Shown here: piece after piece, positions 13,170-21,030 of the stretch | Layout: every line of letters begins with the position of its first letter | Position numbering within the stretch: position 1 is the stretch's first letter | DNA from: Candidatus Saccharibacteria bacterium | Lineage (GTDB): Bacteria; Patescibacteriota; Saccharimonadia; CAILAD01; BJGX01 | Direction: 5' to 3' | Assembly: GCA_016191105.1 (NCBI GenBank) | Contig: JACPPH010000006.1 | Span: 1-32,669 of the forward strand | Length of the DNA: 32,669 nt | Translations under genes and position numbers: made by a program | Notes under the pieces: generated by a model | Databases searched by the model: none | Seen by the model: the letters and a program-made list of their open reading frames with translations, nothing else | What the model was told of the DNA's origin: nothing

Positions 13170-13509
13170 AGCGGCGCTGGTGGGGGCGTGACCCGCCAGC
13201 TTTAACCCCACCAACGAAGACGGGAGGTTTTCGTTGGCCGGGGAGGTGGAAGGCCGCGGGGCGTAGCGACGAATGCGACGGAATCGCAGCCTTCCGAGAG
13301 AACCGGCGGTGCCGACTGACTGGCACAAAGCCTGTCGGTGAGCGTTGCCACTCACAGTCAGCCGACACCGTTGCGGCGCTGGGTCCTCCATACTTCCCCG
13401 AAGGGTTCTCTGGTTAGTCCAGCAAGAACGCTTCGTTGGTGTCGCCTGGGGCCCGTGGGGACTCTCAGCGTCACTTCAGAAGCGCGACATGGCGCCGACG
13501 AGCGGAAGC
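13121..13509 (-). ncRNA. GC-rich, highly structured region behind the GRDP-like gene
   Basis: About 390 bases with no convincing gene, much GC-richer than the host genes. It holds nested inverted repeats: a 16-bp stem with two G-U pairs (13307-13322 with 13355-13370) around GTGAG/CTCAC (13338-13342, 13351-13355); a closing stem AGAGAACC/GGTTCTCT (13297-13304, 13404-13411); CCAACGAA/TTCGTTGG near 13207-13235; and a 12-bp stem (13135-13146 with 13158-13169). On the minus strand it ends GAACC-CCGC-GGTTC then five T (13139-13121), a terminator. It would therefore be the 3' part of the transcript starting near 13975, or an RNA processed from it. I know no matching family. Confidence 0.5.
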
Positions 13510-13935
13510 TCAGGAGCGCGGAAGCATGCGGCCCCAGCCGTTGTCGCAGGTCATCATGTCGGGTCCGTAGCTCTCCTGGAACTCGCGCTCCCAGATGGCC
13601 GAGGTCTCGTTCCACTGGCGGCGCCACTCCTCGACCTCGCCATCGGCGCGACCGAACCCGCCATCATGGTCCATGATCTGGCCGGCGATCTGGGTGCAGT
13701 CGTCGAAGTAGGCGACAGGACACAGCATGTGGACGTGCCACATCTCGTCGATCTCGCGAGTGGGGACGAGGTTGACGTCACGGTGGTCGCGTGCCAACGC
13801 CAGGAACTGGCGGTAGCGACGCTCGATGACCTTCAGGCTCTCCTCGTCCATGTCGGCAAGCGGACCGGTGGAACGCTTGGCCTTCTCGACGAGGTCCACG
13901 CTGAGCTCGGGCAGCTCGATTGTGTGGGTACTCAA
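13510..13935 (-). CDS. GRDP-like (glycine-rich-domain-containing-protein-like, DUF1399-type) protein
   Basis: 141 residues from a TTG start at 13935-13933, chosen because GGAG sits 5-8 bases upstream and a consensus promoter further up; the longer frame to 14010 overlaps that promoter. The motif PTREIDEMWHVHML followed by VAYFDDC (about 59-81) is the signature of the family, in which plant GRDPs and many bacterial proteins share a W-H-x-H core. No activity is known. Codon use is GC-rich, unlike thrS or pgeF beside it, so it is likely transferred, plausibly from an actinobacterium-like donor (inference). It has its own promoter and a long structured 3' region. Confidence 0.7.
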   Translation of the reverse strand: MSTHTIELPELSVDLVEKAKRSTGPLADMDEESLKVIERRYRQFLALARDHRDVNLVPTREIDEMWHVHMLCPVAYFDDCTQIAGQIMDHDGGFGRADGEVEEWRRQWNETSAIWEREFQESYGPDMMTCDNGWGRMLPRS

Positions 13936-13981
13936 GGATCTCTCCTTTTTATAGACCAGGTTCAATTCCTGGATTGACAGT

Positions 13982-14010
13982 AAGATACTCTTATATGATA
14001 AACATGTCAA
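13982..14010 (-). promoter_or_regulatory. Promoter of the GRDP-like gene
   Basis: Minus strand TTGACA (14010-14005), 17-base spacer, TATCTT (13987-13982). It lies back to back with the thrS promoter, 7 bases between their -35 boxes. Confidence 0.7.
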
Positions 14011-14017
14011 TGACTAG

Positions 14018-14046
14018 TTGAAATTTTTTAAAAATTTGGTTATTAT
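14018..14046 (+). promoter_or_regulatory. Promoter of thrS
   Basis: TTGAAA (14018-14023), 17-base spacer, TATTAT (14041-14046), which gives a leader of about 170 bases before thrS. Confidence 0.7.
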
Positions 14047-14052
14047 TTAACC

Positions 14053-14225
14053 AAGTAAAGAAGGAGTTAAGCCGGCCTCACCAACCGTGCATTCCTCGCT
14101 TTCGACGGGCGTTATCGTCGAGCCAGAGTGATCGCCCCAGAGCGATAAACCGAGTGGAACCTCCCAAATTAATTGGGACTTGGTAAATAAGGGGTGGTTT
14201 TTTATTTATTTCAAAAGGAGAATTT
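14053..14225 (+). promoter_or_regulatory. Structured thrS leader, possible T-box or attenuator
   Basis: The leader holds hairpins TCGACG/CGTCGA (about 14102-14121) and ATCGC/GCGAT (about 14131-14146), then GAGTGGAACC, which resembles the T-box core (GGGUGGNACC). AACC-CCC after it can pair with GGG-GGTT before a six-T run (up to about 14201), as a terminator overlapping the T-box should. A Thr codon ACC lies in the loop of CGG...CCG near 14073-14087 as a possible specifier. It is much shorter than classical T-boxes, so stem I would have to be reduced. AAAGGAG at 14215-14221 is the ribosome binding site. Confidence 0.4.
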
Positions 14226-16037
14226 ATGGCAGAACAAAAGTTAGAGGTAATTCGACATAGCCTAGCGCACATTATGGCCGCGGCGGTACAAAAACTGCAC
14301 CCCGAGGCTCAGTTCGGCGTTGGCCCGGTGGTAGAGAACGGTTTTTACTACGACATGAAGCTCAATTCGACCTTAAAACCCGAAGATCTTAAGGCCGTTG
14401 AGAAGGAGATGAGGGCAATTATTGGTTCTAAGGTCGATTTTGAGCGGGAAGACTGGGATATCGACAAAGCAATTGAGTATTTTGCTGATCACAAGCAACC
14501 TTTTAAGGTAGAACTGCTCAACGACCTCAAAACCAAGGGTTCTACGGCTGTAGCCGACGCTGGCGATAGTGATTTGGTAGATGTTGCTGCCAAAGTTACA
14601 ACAGTGAGTGTGTACAAGACTGGAAATTTTGTAGATTTATGTCGCGGGCCCCACGTAAAAAATACTGGCGACATCGATGCCAACGGCTTTAAACTTACCA
14701 AAATTAGCGGTGCCTACTGGCGAGGTAATGAAGATAACCCTCAGCTCCAACGAATTTATGGTGTGGCATTCGAAGATAAAGACCAGCTTCAAAAAAACCT
14801 GCAAATGCTCGAAGAAGCCGAAAAGCGCGACCATCGCAAACTAAGCGAACAACTAGGAATTTATATGCTTTCACCGGTTGTGGGTGCCGGTTTGCCCCTT
14901 ATGTTACCTCGGGGAGAAAAGATCAAAGCAATTCTTAAAGACTACATGCGCCAAAAAGAAGAATCACTGGGTTACAAGTATGTTTCTACGCCGGTTTTGG
15001 CCCACGAAGAACTTTATAAGCAATCAGGCCATGCTGATTATTATACCGATGATATGTTTAGTTTGACTGATAGTGAAGGGCAGAGATTTTATATAAAACC
15101 AATGAATTGCCCTCATCATCACCAGATTTACAAAAAACTTGTAACTAGTTATCGTGACTTGCCACTTAAGCTCGCCGAAGATGACGGTCTTTATAGACAT
15201 GAGCTATCCGGGACACTGACGGGACTAATTCGAGTTCGAGGCCCTATTACCCAAAACGATGCGCATATTTATGTTACTGAGCAGCAATGTGAAGAAGAAT
15301 TCGGTAAATTTATAGATTTATTTAAGGAGGTTTACAAGGAGGTAGGTATAAAAGATTACTGGTTCAGATTATCACTACCTGACTTTAAGAAAGATAAATT
15401 CGTAGGCAAAAAGAGTACATGGGAGAATGCAAGCAATATAATTCGCAAGGTTTTGAAAGACAAAAATGTTGATTTTGTAGAAGCCGAAGGAGAGGCCGCA
15501 TTTTATGGGCCTAAAGCCGACATTCAAGTAAAGAATGTGCTTGGCAAAGAAGATACGATCGCAACCTGTCAGGTGGATATTCTGGTGCCACATCGTATGG
15601 GCTTGAAATATGTCGATGAAGAAGGTGAAGAAAAAGCGCCTCTAATTATTCACCGGGCTATACTTGGTTCTTACGAACGCTTTATGGCTTTTATGATCGA
15701 GCAAACAGCTGGAGTGTTTCCATTATGGCTGGCACCAGAACAGGTGCGAGTGCTGCCGATCTCAGAGAAATTTGTTGATTATGCTCAAAGTATTTCCTCT
15801 AAGCTCAAAGAAAACGGCGTTCGACACCAGGTTGACGACTCCAGCGAGTCGCTAGGCAAGCGCATCCGCAACGCTGAGCTCATGAAGGTGCCATATGTAG
15901 TGGTGGTGGGCGAGAAAGAGCAAGAATCTAAGACTGTGGCGGTGCGCAAATACGGCCAGGGTGATCTGGGCAGCCAGTCCGTTGATGAGTTTGTTACAAC
16001 ATTATTGAAAAACACATCTGAACGCAGCTTAGACTAA
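14226..16037 (+). CDS. thrS: Threonine-tRNA ligase without the TGS domain
   Basis: 603 residues. It charges tRNA-Thr and clears Ser-tRNA-Thr. The protein starts directly in the N2 editing domain (HSLAH near residue 12 and the later CRGPH near 139), continues with the class II catalytic core (motif 2 region YRHELSGTLTGLIRVRG, zinc ligands in MNCPHH near 295 and the later HRA), and ends in the anticodon-binding domain (LAPEQVRVLPI from about 505). The roughly 60-residue N-terminal TGS domain of most bacterial ThrRS is missing; the strong AAAAGGAG and ATG show that this start is real. First gene of a thrS-miaA pair, 4 bases apart, under its own structured leader. Confidence 0.97.
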   Translation: MAEQKLEVIRHSLAHIMAAAVQKLHPEAQFGVGPVVENGFYYDMKLNSTLKPEDLKAVEKEMRAIIGSKVDFEREDWDIDKAIEYFADHKQPFKVELLNDLKTKGSTAVADAGDSDLVDVAAKVTTVSVYKTGNFVDLCRGPHVKNTGDIDANGFKLTKISGAYWRGNEDNPQLQRIYGVAFEDKDQLQKNLQMLEEAEKRDHRKLSEQLGIYMLSPVVGAGLPLMLPRGEKIKAILKDYMRQKEESLGYKYVSTPVLAHEELYKQSGHADYYTDDMFSLTDSEGQRFYIKPMNCPHHHQIYKKLVTSYRDLPLKLAEDDGLYRHELSGTLTGLIRVRGPITQNDAHIYVTEQQCEEEFGKFIDLFKEVYKEVGIKDYWFRLSLPDFKKDKFVGKKSTWENASNIIRKVLKDKNVDFVEAEGEAAFYGPKADIQVKNVLGKEDTIATCQVDILVPHRMGLKYVDEEGEEKAPLIIHRAILGSYERFMAFMIEQTAGVFPLWLAPEQVRVLPISEKFVDYAQSISSKLKENGVRHQVDDSSESLGKRIRNAELMKVPYVVVVGEKEQESKTVAVRKYGQGDLGSQSVDEFVTTLLKNTSERSLD

Positions 16038-16041
16038 GCAA

Positions 16042-16896
16042 ATGTCTAAAATGATTACAATCGTAGGACCCACTGGATCCGGTAAGTCGGCTATGGCCAT
16101 GAAGTTGGCCGAGGGATTCAATGGTCAGATAATCTGCGCTGACTCCAGAACCGTTTACAGAGGTATGGACATTGGTACGGCCAAGCCAAGTAAAGTTGAT
16201 CAGTCTAAAGTTAAGCATTACTTACTAGATATCGTTGATCCAGATGAAGTATTTAGTGTGGCTGAGTTCAAAGAGACGGCCTTAGAAGCAATTAAAGAGG
16301 TTAGTGAGTCTAAGCATTTGTCAATAATGGCAGGTGGCAGTGGTTTGTATATCGACTCGGTGCTGTTTGATTACAAATTTCGAGATCAGCCTAAGCCCAA
16401 ACAAGAACTATCTGGCTTAAGCGATGAAGAATTGGTAAGCCTAGCCACCGCTTTGCACCCAAATACTAAGTTGGAAAGCAAAAATCTCCGCCGCGTGAAG
16501 CAGTTAATAGCCCGTGGACCAGCTCAAGATGCTGATAGGCGAATGCAAAAAGTAGACTCGTTGGTCTTGGGTATTTATATAGAAAAGCTTATGCTAAAGC
16601 AGAATATAACTAATAGAGCAGAGCAGTTTTTGAACAACGGATTTGTACAGGAAGTTGAGGATCTAGTTAATAAATATGGTGCCGATGCTCCTGGCTTGCA
16701 AAGCACTGGCTATGCCGCAGTCGTTGAATATTTGAGTGGCAAGCTCAAAAAAGAAGAACTAAAAGAAAAGATAGTTGCCGACACCATGAAGCTAGCAAAG
16801 AAGCAGTTAACTTGGTTTAAGCGCAACCCCGATATTGTTTGGTTAAACGATTACGACCAGGCGAGGGGCTTTGTGCAGGAGTATTTGCAGAGTTAG
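16042..16896 (+). CDS. miaA: tRNA dimethylallyltransferase
   Basis: 284 residues. It adds the isopentenyl group to A37 of tRNAs reading UNN codons. P-loop GPTGSGKS near residue 9, the DSRTVYRGMDIGTAKP substrate loop near 33, AGGSGLYIDS near 94, and a C-terminal QLTWFKRNPDIVWLN. The insertion and C-terminal region are short, as is common in small genomes. It follows thrS by 4 bases and is presumably co-transcribed. The murT promoter and start lie just past its stop. Confidence 0.96.
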   Translation: MSKMITIVGPTGSGKSAMAMKLAEGFNGQIICADSRTVYRGMDIGTAKPSKVDQSKVKHYLLDIVDPDEVFSVAEFKETALEAIKEVSESKHLSIMAGGSGLYIDSVLFDYKFRDQPKPKQELSGLSDEELVSLATALHPNTKLESKNLRRVKQLIARGPAQDADRRMQKVDSLVLGIYIEKLMLKQNITNRAEQFLNNGFVQEVEDLVNKYGADAPGLQSTGYAAVVEYLSGKLKKEELKEKIVADTMKLAKKQLTWFKRNPDIVWLNDYDQARGFVQEYLQS

Positions 16897-16913
16897 TTTG
16901 GTACAATAAGCAC

Positions 16914-18290
16914 ATGAAGCATTCGGCTGCAATATTGATAGCAAAGACAATACTCCGGCTTAATCGTCTAACCGGCAGTGGCGGCACCGCCATGCCGGGC
17001 TTGGTGGCCAAGAAGCTTTATCCTGACATCCTCAAAGCCTTGGCAGAAATTAACTTTCCAGATGGCGTGATTGTAGTAACCGGCACCAACGGCAAGACCA
17101 CCACTTCCAAGATGATCTCGGATATACTAACTAAGGCTGGCATTAGCCACATTCACAATCGAGCTGGCTCGAACCTAGAGCGCGGCATAATTGCCACCAT
17201 ACTTGAGCACGCTGACTCCAAGGGTAGGTGTAAGGCTAGAATGGGTCTGTTTGAGGTCGACGAGGCCTATGTACCCTCGGTAAGTTCCCAGTTGCAACCA
17301 CGCTACATCGTAATTACTAATCTATTCAGAGACCAGCTCGACAGATATGGTGAGCTCGACAAAACAGCCACCAGACTCGGTGACGCCTTGCTCAAATTAA
17401 ACACCAAAGCCATCTTAAATGCCGACGACCCACTGGTAGCGAGCTTGGGCTTGAACTTGAAAGATGATAAGCGGGTGGTCTACTTCGGCATATCTGATTA
17501 CAAGGGCAATAAAACCGAACATGACTATGCGCTAGACAGTGTGTTCGATCCAAACACCGGCGACATGTTGAAGTATTCACAACGATATTTTGGTCATTTG
17601 GGTATTTATAGCGCCCCCAACTCTAGCTTTAAACGACCCAAACCATCTGTAGATCTGGTTAGTATGTTAAAAAACGATCAAGAGGGTAGCAAGTTTGAGG
17701 TTGAGAATGAAAAAACTAAGCTAAACCTACAACTACCCCTGGGCGGAACCTACAATATATACAATGCCCTGGCCGCTGTCGCACTGGCTATTACTATGGG
17801 GTTAGAACCCAAAGCTGTAGAATTGGCATTGGCGGAATCTTCGGCTGCATTTGGGCGCATGGAGACAATTGAGTACGATGAGCGCAAATTATTGTTGTTG
17901 CTAATCAAAAATCCGACCGGTTTTAACCAGATAATTCAGACTTATCTTAAATCAGATTTGCAGAAACCTCTTTGGTTAATCATTAATGACAAGCTTGCCG
18001 ATGGCCGAGACGTGTCGTGGCTGTGGGACAGCGCTTTGGAGGATATTAAGGACTATGCTGGTGCGATTGTGGTGAGCGGCACCCGAGCATATGACATGGC
18101 GCTACGGTTGAAATATGCTGGCATTGATAAGAATGTTTCGATTGAGCCTGAGCTAGAAGATGGGCTTAGGGCGGTTATTAATAAGGTTCAGGTGGGTGAA
18201 ACGGTGCATGTATTACCAACCTATACAGCTATGCTGGCGTTGCGAGAAAAGCTAGTAAAGGACACTAAGGGCAAAGAGTTTTGGCAGTGA
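16914..18290 (+). CDS. murT: Lipid II isoglutaminyl synthase, MurT subunit
   Basis: 458 residues. With GatD it amidates the D-Glu of lipid II, using ammonia from GatD and ATP here. Mur-ligase P-loop GTNGKTTTS near residue 58, DEAYVPS and NLFRDQLDRYGE in the central domain, and a C-terminal DUF1727 domain (about 320-458). The inserted Cys4 zinc ribbon of characterised MurT is present in outline (GDMLKYSQRYFGHLGIYS...KRPKP) but every Cys is gone. TACAAT at 16902-16907 lies 6 bases before ATG 16914, hence a leaderless start; an upstream frame from 16839 overlaps miaA and is rejected. It overlaps gatD by 4 bases. Confidence 0.93.
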   Translation: MKHSAAILIAKTILRLNRLTGSGGTAMPGLVAKKLYPDILKALAEINFPDGVIVVTGTNGKTTTSKMISDILTKAGISHIHNRAGSNLERGIIATILEHADSKGRCKARMGLFEVDEAYVPSVSSQLQPRYIVITNLFRDQLDRYGELDKTATRLGDALLKLNTKAILNADDPLVASLGLNLKDDKRVVYFGISDYKGNKTEHDYALDSVFDPNTGDMLKYSQRYFGHLGIYSAPNSSFKRPKPSVDLVSMLKNDQEGSKFEVENEKTKLNLQLPLGGTYNIYNALAAVALAITMGLEPKAVELALAESSAAFGRMETIEYDERKLLLLLIKNPTGFNQIIQTYLKSDLQKPLWLIINDKLADGRDVSWLWDSALEDIKDYAGAIVVSGTRAYDMALRLKYAGIDKNVSIEPELEDGLRAVINKVQVGETVHVLPTYTAMLALREKLVKDTKGKEFWQ

Positions 18291-19006
18291 AGACCAAGTT
18301 TACAATTGTGCACCTTTATCCTAAGCGTATGAACATTTATGGTGACTACGGCAATATAATCTGCCTGCGCAAGCGCTTACAATGGCGAGGTTTAGATTGT
18401 GAGGTGGCGGAAGTTGAGGCTGGTGAGGCGTTGCCGAAAAATTTTGACATGATTTTTATTGGCGGCGGTCAAGATAGGGGGCAAATTAGAGTGGCCGAAG
18501 ATCTGCAGCACAAAAAACATCAACTGGTTGAGGCCGTTGAAGACGGGCTACCGGCGCTGGCTATTTGTGGCGGCTATCAGTTGTTTGGTGATTACTTCTT
18601 GAGCTCTGATTATGGTCAGCTTCCAGGTATAGGTGTTTTCCCGGTGGTTACTAAGGCTACTCAGACCAGAATGATCGGCAATGTCGTGCTACAGAGTCAG
18701 GCTTTCGGAACCTTGGTGGGGTTTGAAAACCATTCTGGTGCCACCGAGCTCTATGACAATGCTAGGCCGCTTGGCAAAGTTAATAAGGGTTATGGCAATG
18801 ATCCCACAAAGAAATTTGAAGGCGTAATTTATAACAATGGCATTGGTACTTATTTACACGGCTCGTTCCTACCCAAGAACCCTCAGGTTGCTGATCACTT
18901 ATTGCAAATAGCAGCTACTCGCCGCTCAAATGATCTCGAGCTTAGTCCGCTAGATGACAGCCTAGCGAAAAAAGCTGCTCTTATTGCTCAAAAAAGACCT
19001 CAGTAA
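18287..19006 (+). CDS. gatD: Lipid II isoglutaminyl synthase, glutamine amidotransferase subunit GatD
   Basis: 239 residues, a CobB/CobQ-like class I glutaminase that feeds ammonia to MurT. The nucleophile Cys is in LAICGGYQLFG (about 90-100) and the catalytic His in GTYLHGSFLPKNP (about 187-199). YPKRMNIYGDYGNI at the N-terminus is typical of GatD. The GTG start at 18287 shares bases with the TGA of murT (GTGA), which suggests coupled synthesis of the two subunits; an in-frame TTG at 18281 is less likely. Confidence 0.95.
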   Translation: MKTKFTIVHLYPKRMNIYGDYGNIICLRKRLQWRGLDCEVAEVEAGEALPKNFDMIFIGGGQDRGQIRVAEDLQHKKHQLVEAVEDGLPALAICGGYQLFGDYFLSSDYGQLPGIGVFPVVTKATQTRMIGNVVLQSQAFGTLVGFENHSGATELYDNARPLGKVNKGYGNDPTKKFEGVIYNNGIGTYLHGSFLPKNPQVADHLLQIAATRRSNDLELSPLDDSLAKKAALIAQKRPQ

Positions 19007-19047
19007 AACTGCTACACAAAACCTATGGCTTCTTGAGCCTAGTGTGA

Positions 19048-19053
19048 TATAAT
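19048..19053 (+). promoter_or_regulatory. Extended -10 promoter of the HTH/permease operon
   Basis: TG-A-TATAAT at 19045-19053, with transcription expected near 19060, four bases before a 12-codon reading frame (19064-19102) that ends just before the ribosome binding site. Confidence 0.65.
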
Positions 19054-19073
19054 CAGATAGAAAATGAACAAAT

Positions 19074-19100
19074 ATCTGGTTTTTGTGCACAAAACCAGAT
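19074..19100 (+). promoter_or_regulatory. Perfect hairpin or operator in the leader of the HTH gene
   Basis: ATCTGGTTTT and AAAACCAGAT form a perfect 10-bp inverted repeat with a 7-base loop, lying between the promoter and the GGGGGGAG ribosome binding site. It may be the operator of the HTH protein encoded next, or an RNA hairpin. Confidence 0.5.
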
Positions 19101-19118
19101 AGCGGGGGGAGACATAAA

Positions 19119-19844
19119 ATGATTGAACAACTGTTTGGATCAAAAACTCGGGTTAAGCTTTTGAGCTTATTTTACAATAATCCCGAACGACCCTTTTACG
19201 TTCGTGAAATCACTCGTAAAATTGATGAGCAGATTAACTCGGTTCGTCGCGAACTTCAGAACTTACTGAATATTGGCGTGGTGCGATCGGTCAATCAAGG
19301 TAACCGTTTGTACTACGAGGTTAACCCCAAATATAAGTTTTTTCATGAATTCCAATCGATCTTTAGTCGTATTCCAGCTAAGTCCAAAGAGATTAAGCAA
19401 ACCAAAGAAGACGATCAAATATTAAAGCGCATTCAAAAAACTGGTAACGTTAAGGTGCTGTTTCTGACCGGTGCTTTTGTGCGCGGTAGCGACCAGGTGA
19501 TAGATATATTTATTGTTGGTGATGTTAATAAGGCTCGTTTGGCACAGATAATTTCGGAAATGGAGAAGGAATTGAGTCGAGAGCTTAATTACACTACTAT
19601 GCGTCTCGAAGACTTTGACTACCGTCGCAGCCTAAACGACCGTTTTTTAACCGACATTCTGGATGCCAAAAAAGTAGTTCTCATGGATCAACTAAACATC
19701 TTCAAGGTCGACGAAAACGACAATTCAACCGAGCAAGCAGTTGAAGCCGCTGTCGACAAGGAGCTAGTTAAGATCGATGTGTCGTCTGGCAACCCAGACA
19801 TTACCGTGGCCGAGGCTGGTAAATTAAGCAGAGAAGCTAAGTGA
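19119..19844 (+). CDS. Winged-helix (ArsR-like) regulator with a nucleotidyltransferase-like region
   Basis: 241 residues. The first ~75 residues form a winged helix (TRVKLLSLFYNNPERPFYV...INSVRRELQNLLNIGVV). The region about 90-190 (NVKVLFLTGAFVRGSDQVIDIFIVGD) has the layout of the minimal nucleotidyltransferase fold, where GSxxxxxD normally binds metal; here it reads GAFVRGSDQVIDIFIVG, so the site is degenerate. A Glu/Asp-rich tail ends the protein. The ATG at 19119 follows GGGGGGAG; the longer frame from 19083 runs into the hairpin. It overlaps the following permease by 4 bases and probably regulates this operon. Confidence 0.75.
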   Translation: MIEQLFGSKTRVKLLSLFYNNPERPFYVREITRKIDEQINSVRRELQNLLNIGVVRSVNQGNRLYYEVNPKYKFFHEFQSIFSRIPAKSKEIKQTKEDDQILKRIQKTGNVKVLFLTGAFVRGSDQVIDIFIVGDVNKARLAQIISEMEKELSRELNYTTMRLEDFDYRRSLNDRFLTDILDAKKVVLMDQLNIFKVDENDNSTEQAVEAAVDKELVKIDVSSGNPDITVAEAGKLSREAK

Positions 19845-20890
19845 GCCAACGTAGCGAACGACGAATCGTTGTAATATCACCACTGTCGTTTTTGTATTTA
19901 ATCATTGCGGGGGTCTTGGCCTGGGCAGTTTGGAACACACTGGGAATCATGGTTTCATTATTTGCAGCTGCGGTTTTTGCTACGGCTCTAAACCCTCTAG
20001 TGAACTACCTAGAAAGGAATCTAAAAATTCGCCGTGGCATAGCAGTAGTTGTGATTATGCTAGGCTTTGTATTAGCCCTTGGGCTTGTAGTCTATATTGT
20101 GGTGCCAGCTATTATTGGCCAGGTTCAATCTATCTCGGCTCACTGGAAAGAATACCGCGATCAAATGCAAACTGCTCTAAAGAGCCAGCCAATGCTTTTG
20201 AATGCTTTTAATCAATTTACTCAGAAACTGAGTCGCTCAGATCAAATTTCTAGCCAAATTAGTGGCTACCTAACTGGCGTGGTTGGCAGCTTCCTGGGGG
20301 CGCTTACATTCTTTGTGTTTCTAATTTATATGCTGGTTAGTGGCAAGCATTTTGCCAACTATGTAGCTGACTTGTTGCCAAATTCACAACACAAGAAGCG
20401 GTTTTTAACTATTGCCCACGATGTTTCGTATAGATTAGGCTACTGGCTGCGCGGTCAGGCGGTGCTTTGTTTAATAATTGCAGTTATGTCGTTTGTAGTT
20501 CTAACCATATTTGGCATACCCTATGCCTTGAGTTTGGCAATTCTTGCAGGGCTCTTCGAGGCTGTGCCTATGATTGGTGCTTACTTGGGCGCAATATTGC
20601 CAATAGTGGTGGCTTTTACTATATCGCCATGGCGAGCACTAATTATTCTGGTTGCCTTTATCATTATGCAGCAAGTAGAGGGTAACGTTTTTGTGCCGTT
20701 AGTAATGCGCAAGGCTCTGGGTATCCACCCGCTAGTAGTCTTGTTGGCGGCTCTAATAGGCGGTAGCCTGTTTGGCTTTGTGGGTGTACTGGTGGCTGTG
20801 CCAGTTACGGCAGCCGTATCGGTTATCTTGGGCTCTATCAACAAAGAAGCCGTGATTGAACGAGCTGTGGCCAGCACTAAGGGTAAGTAA
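19841..20890 (+). CDS. AI-2E family transporter (PerM/YdiK/TqsA type)
   Basis: 349 residues with about eight membrane helices: a pair or triple at the N-terminus, a soluble segment (about 95-140), then the C-terminal bundle with ALSLAILAGLFEAVPMIGAYLGA and the QQVEGNVFVPLVMRKALGIHPLVV signature of the family (about 285-310). Members export signalling molecules or ions; the substrate here cannot be inferred. GTG start overlapping the TGA of the HTH gene. Confidence 0.88.
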   Translation: MSQRSERRIVVISPLSFLYLIIAGVLAWAVWNTLGIMVSLFAAAVFATALNPLVNYLERNLKIRRGIAVVVIMLGFVLALGLVVYIVVPAIIGQVQSISAHWKEYRDQMQTALKSQPMLLNAFNQFTQKLSRSDQISSQISGYLTGVVGSFLGALTFFVFLIYMLVSGKHFANYVADLLPNSQHKKRFLTIAHDVSYRLGYWLRGQAVLCLIIAVMSFVVLTIFGIPYALSLAILAGLFEAVPMIGAYLGAILPIVVAFTISPWRALIILVAFIIMQQVEGNVFVPLVMRKALGIHPLVVLLAALIGGSLFGFVGVLVAVPVTAAVSVILGSINKEAVIERAVASTKGK

Positions 20891-21030
20891 TTATGGGCTT
20901 GTGTGGTTGGTACATTACGGTGTTGTTCGCTTAAGCTACTCCCTCGATGTGCCATTAAGCACCCCTTGGTTTGCTGCTCTTTAGTGCCTGGTACTGCAAT
21001 CACCCACATAATTCCTGTATAATTAAACAT

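Noticed and set aside
13059-13977. Several long ORFs on both strands in the GC-rich region, including a 210-codon plus-strand frame
   Set aside because: High GC removes stop codons; the only frame with promoter, ribosome binding site and a known motif is 13510-13935 on the minus strand.
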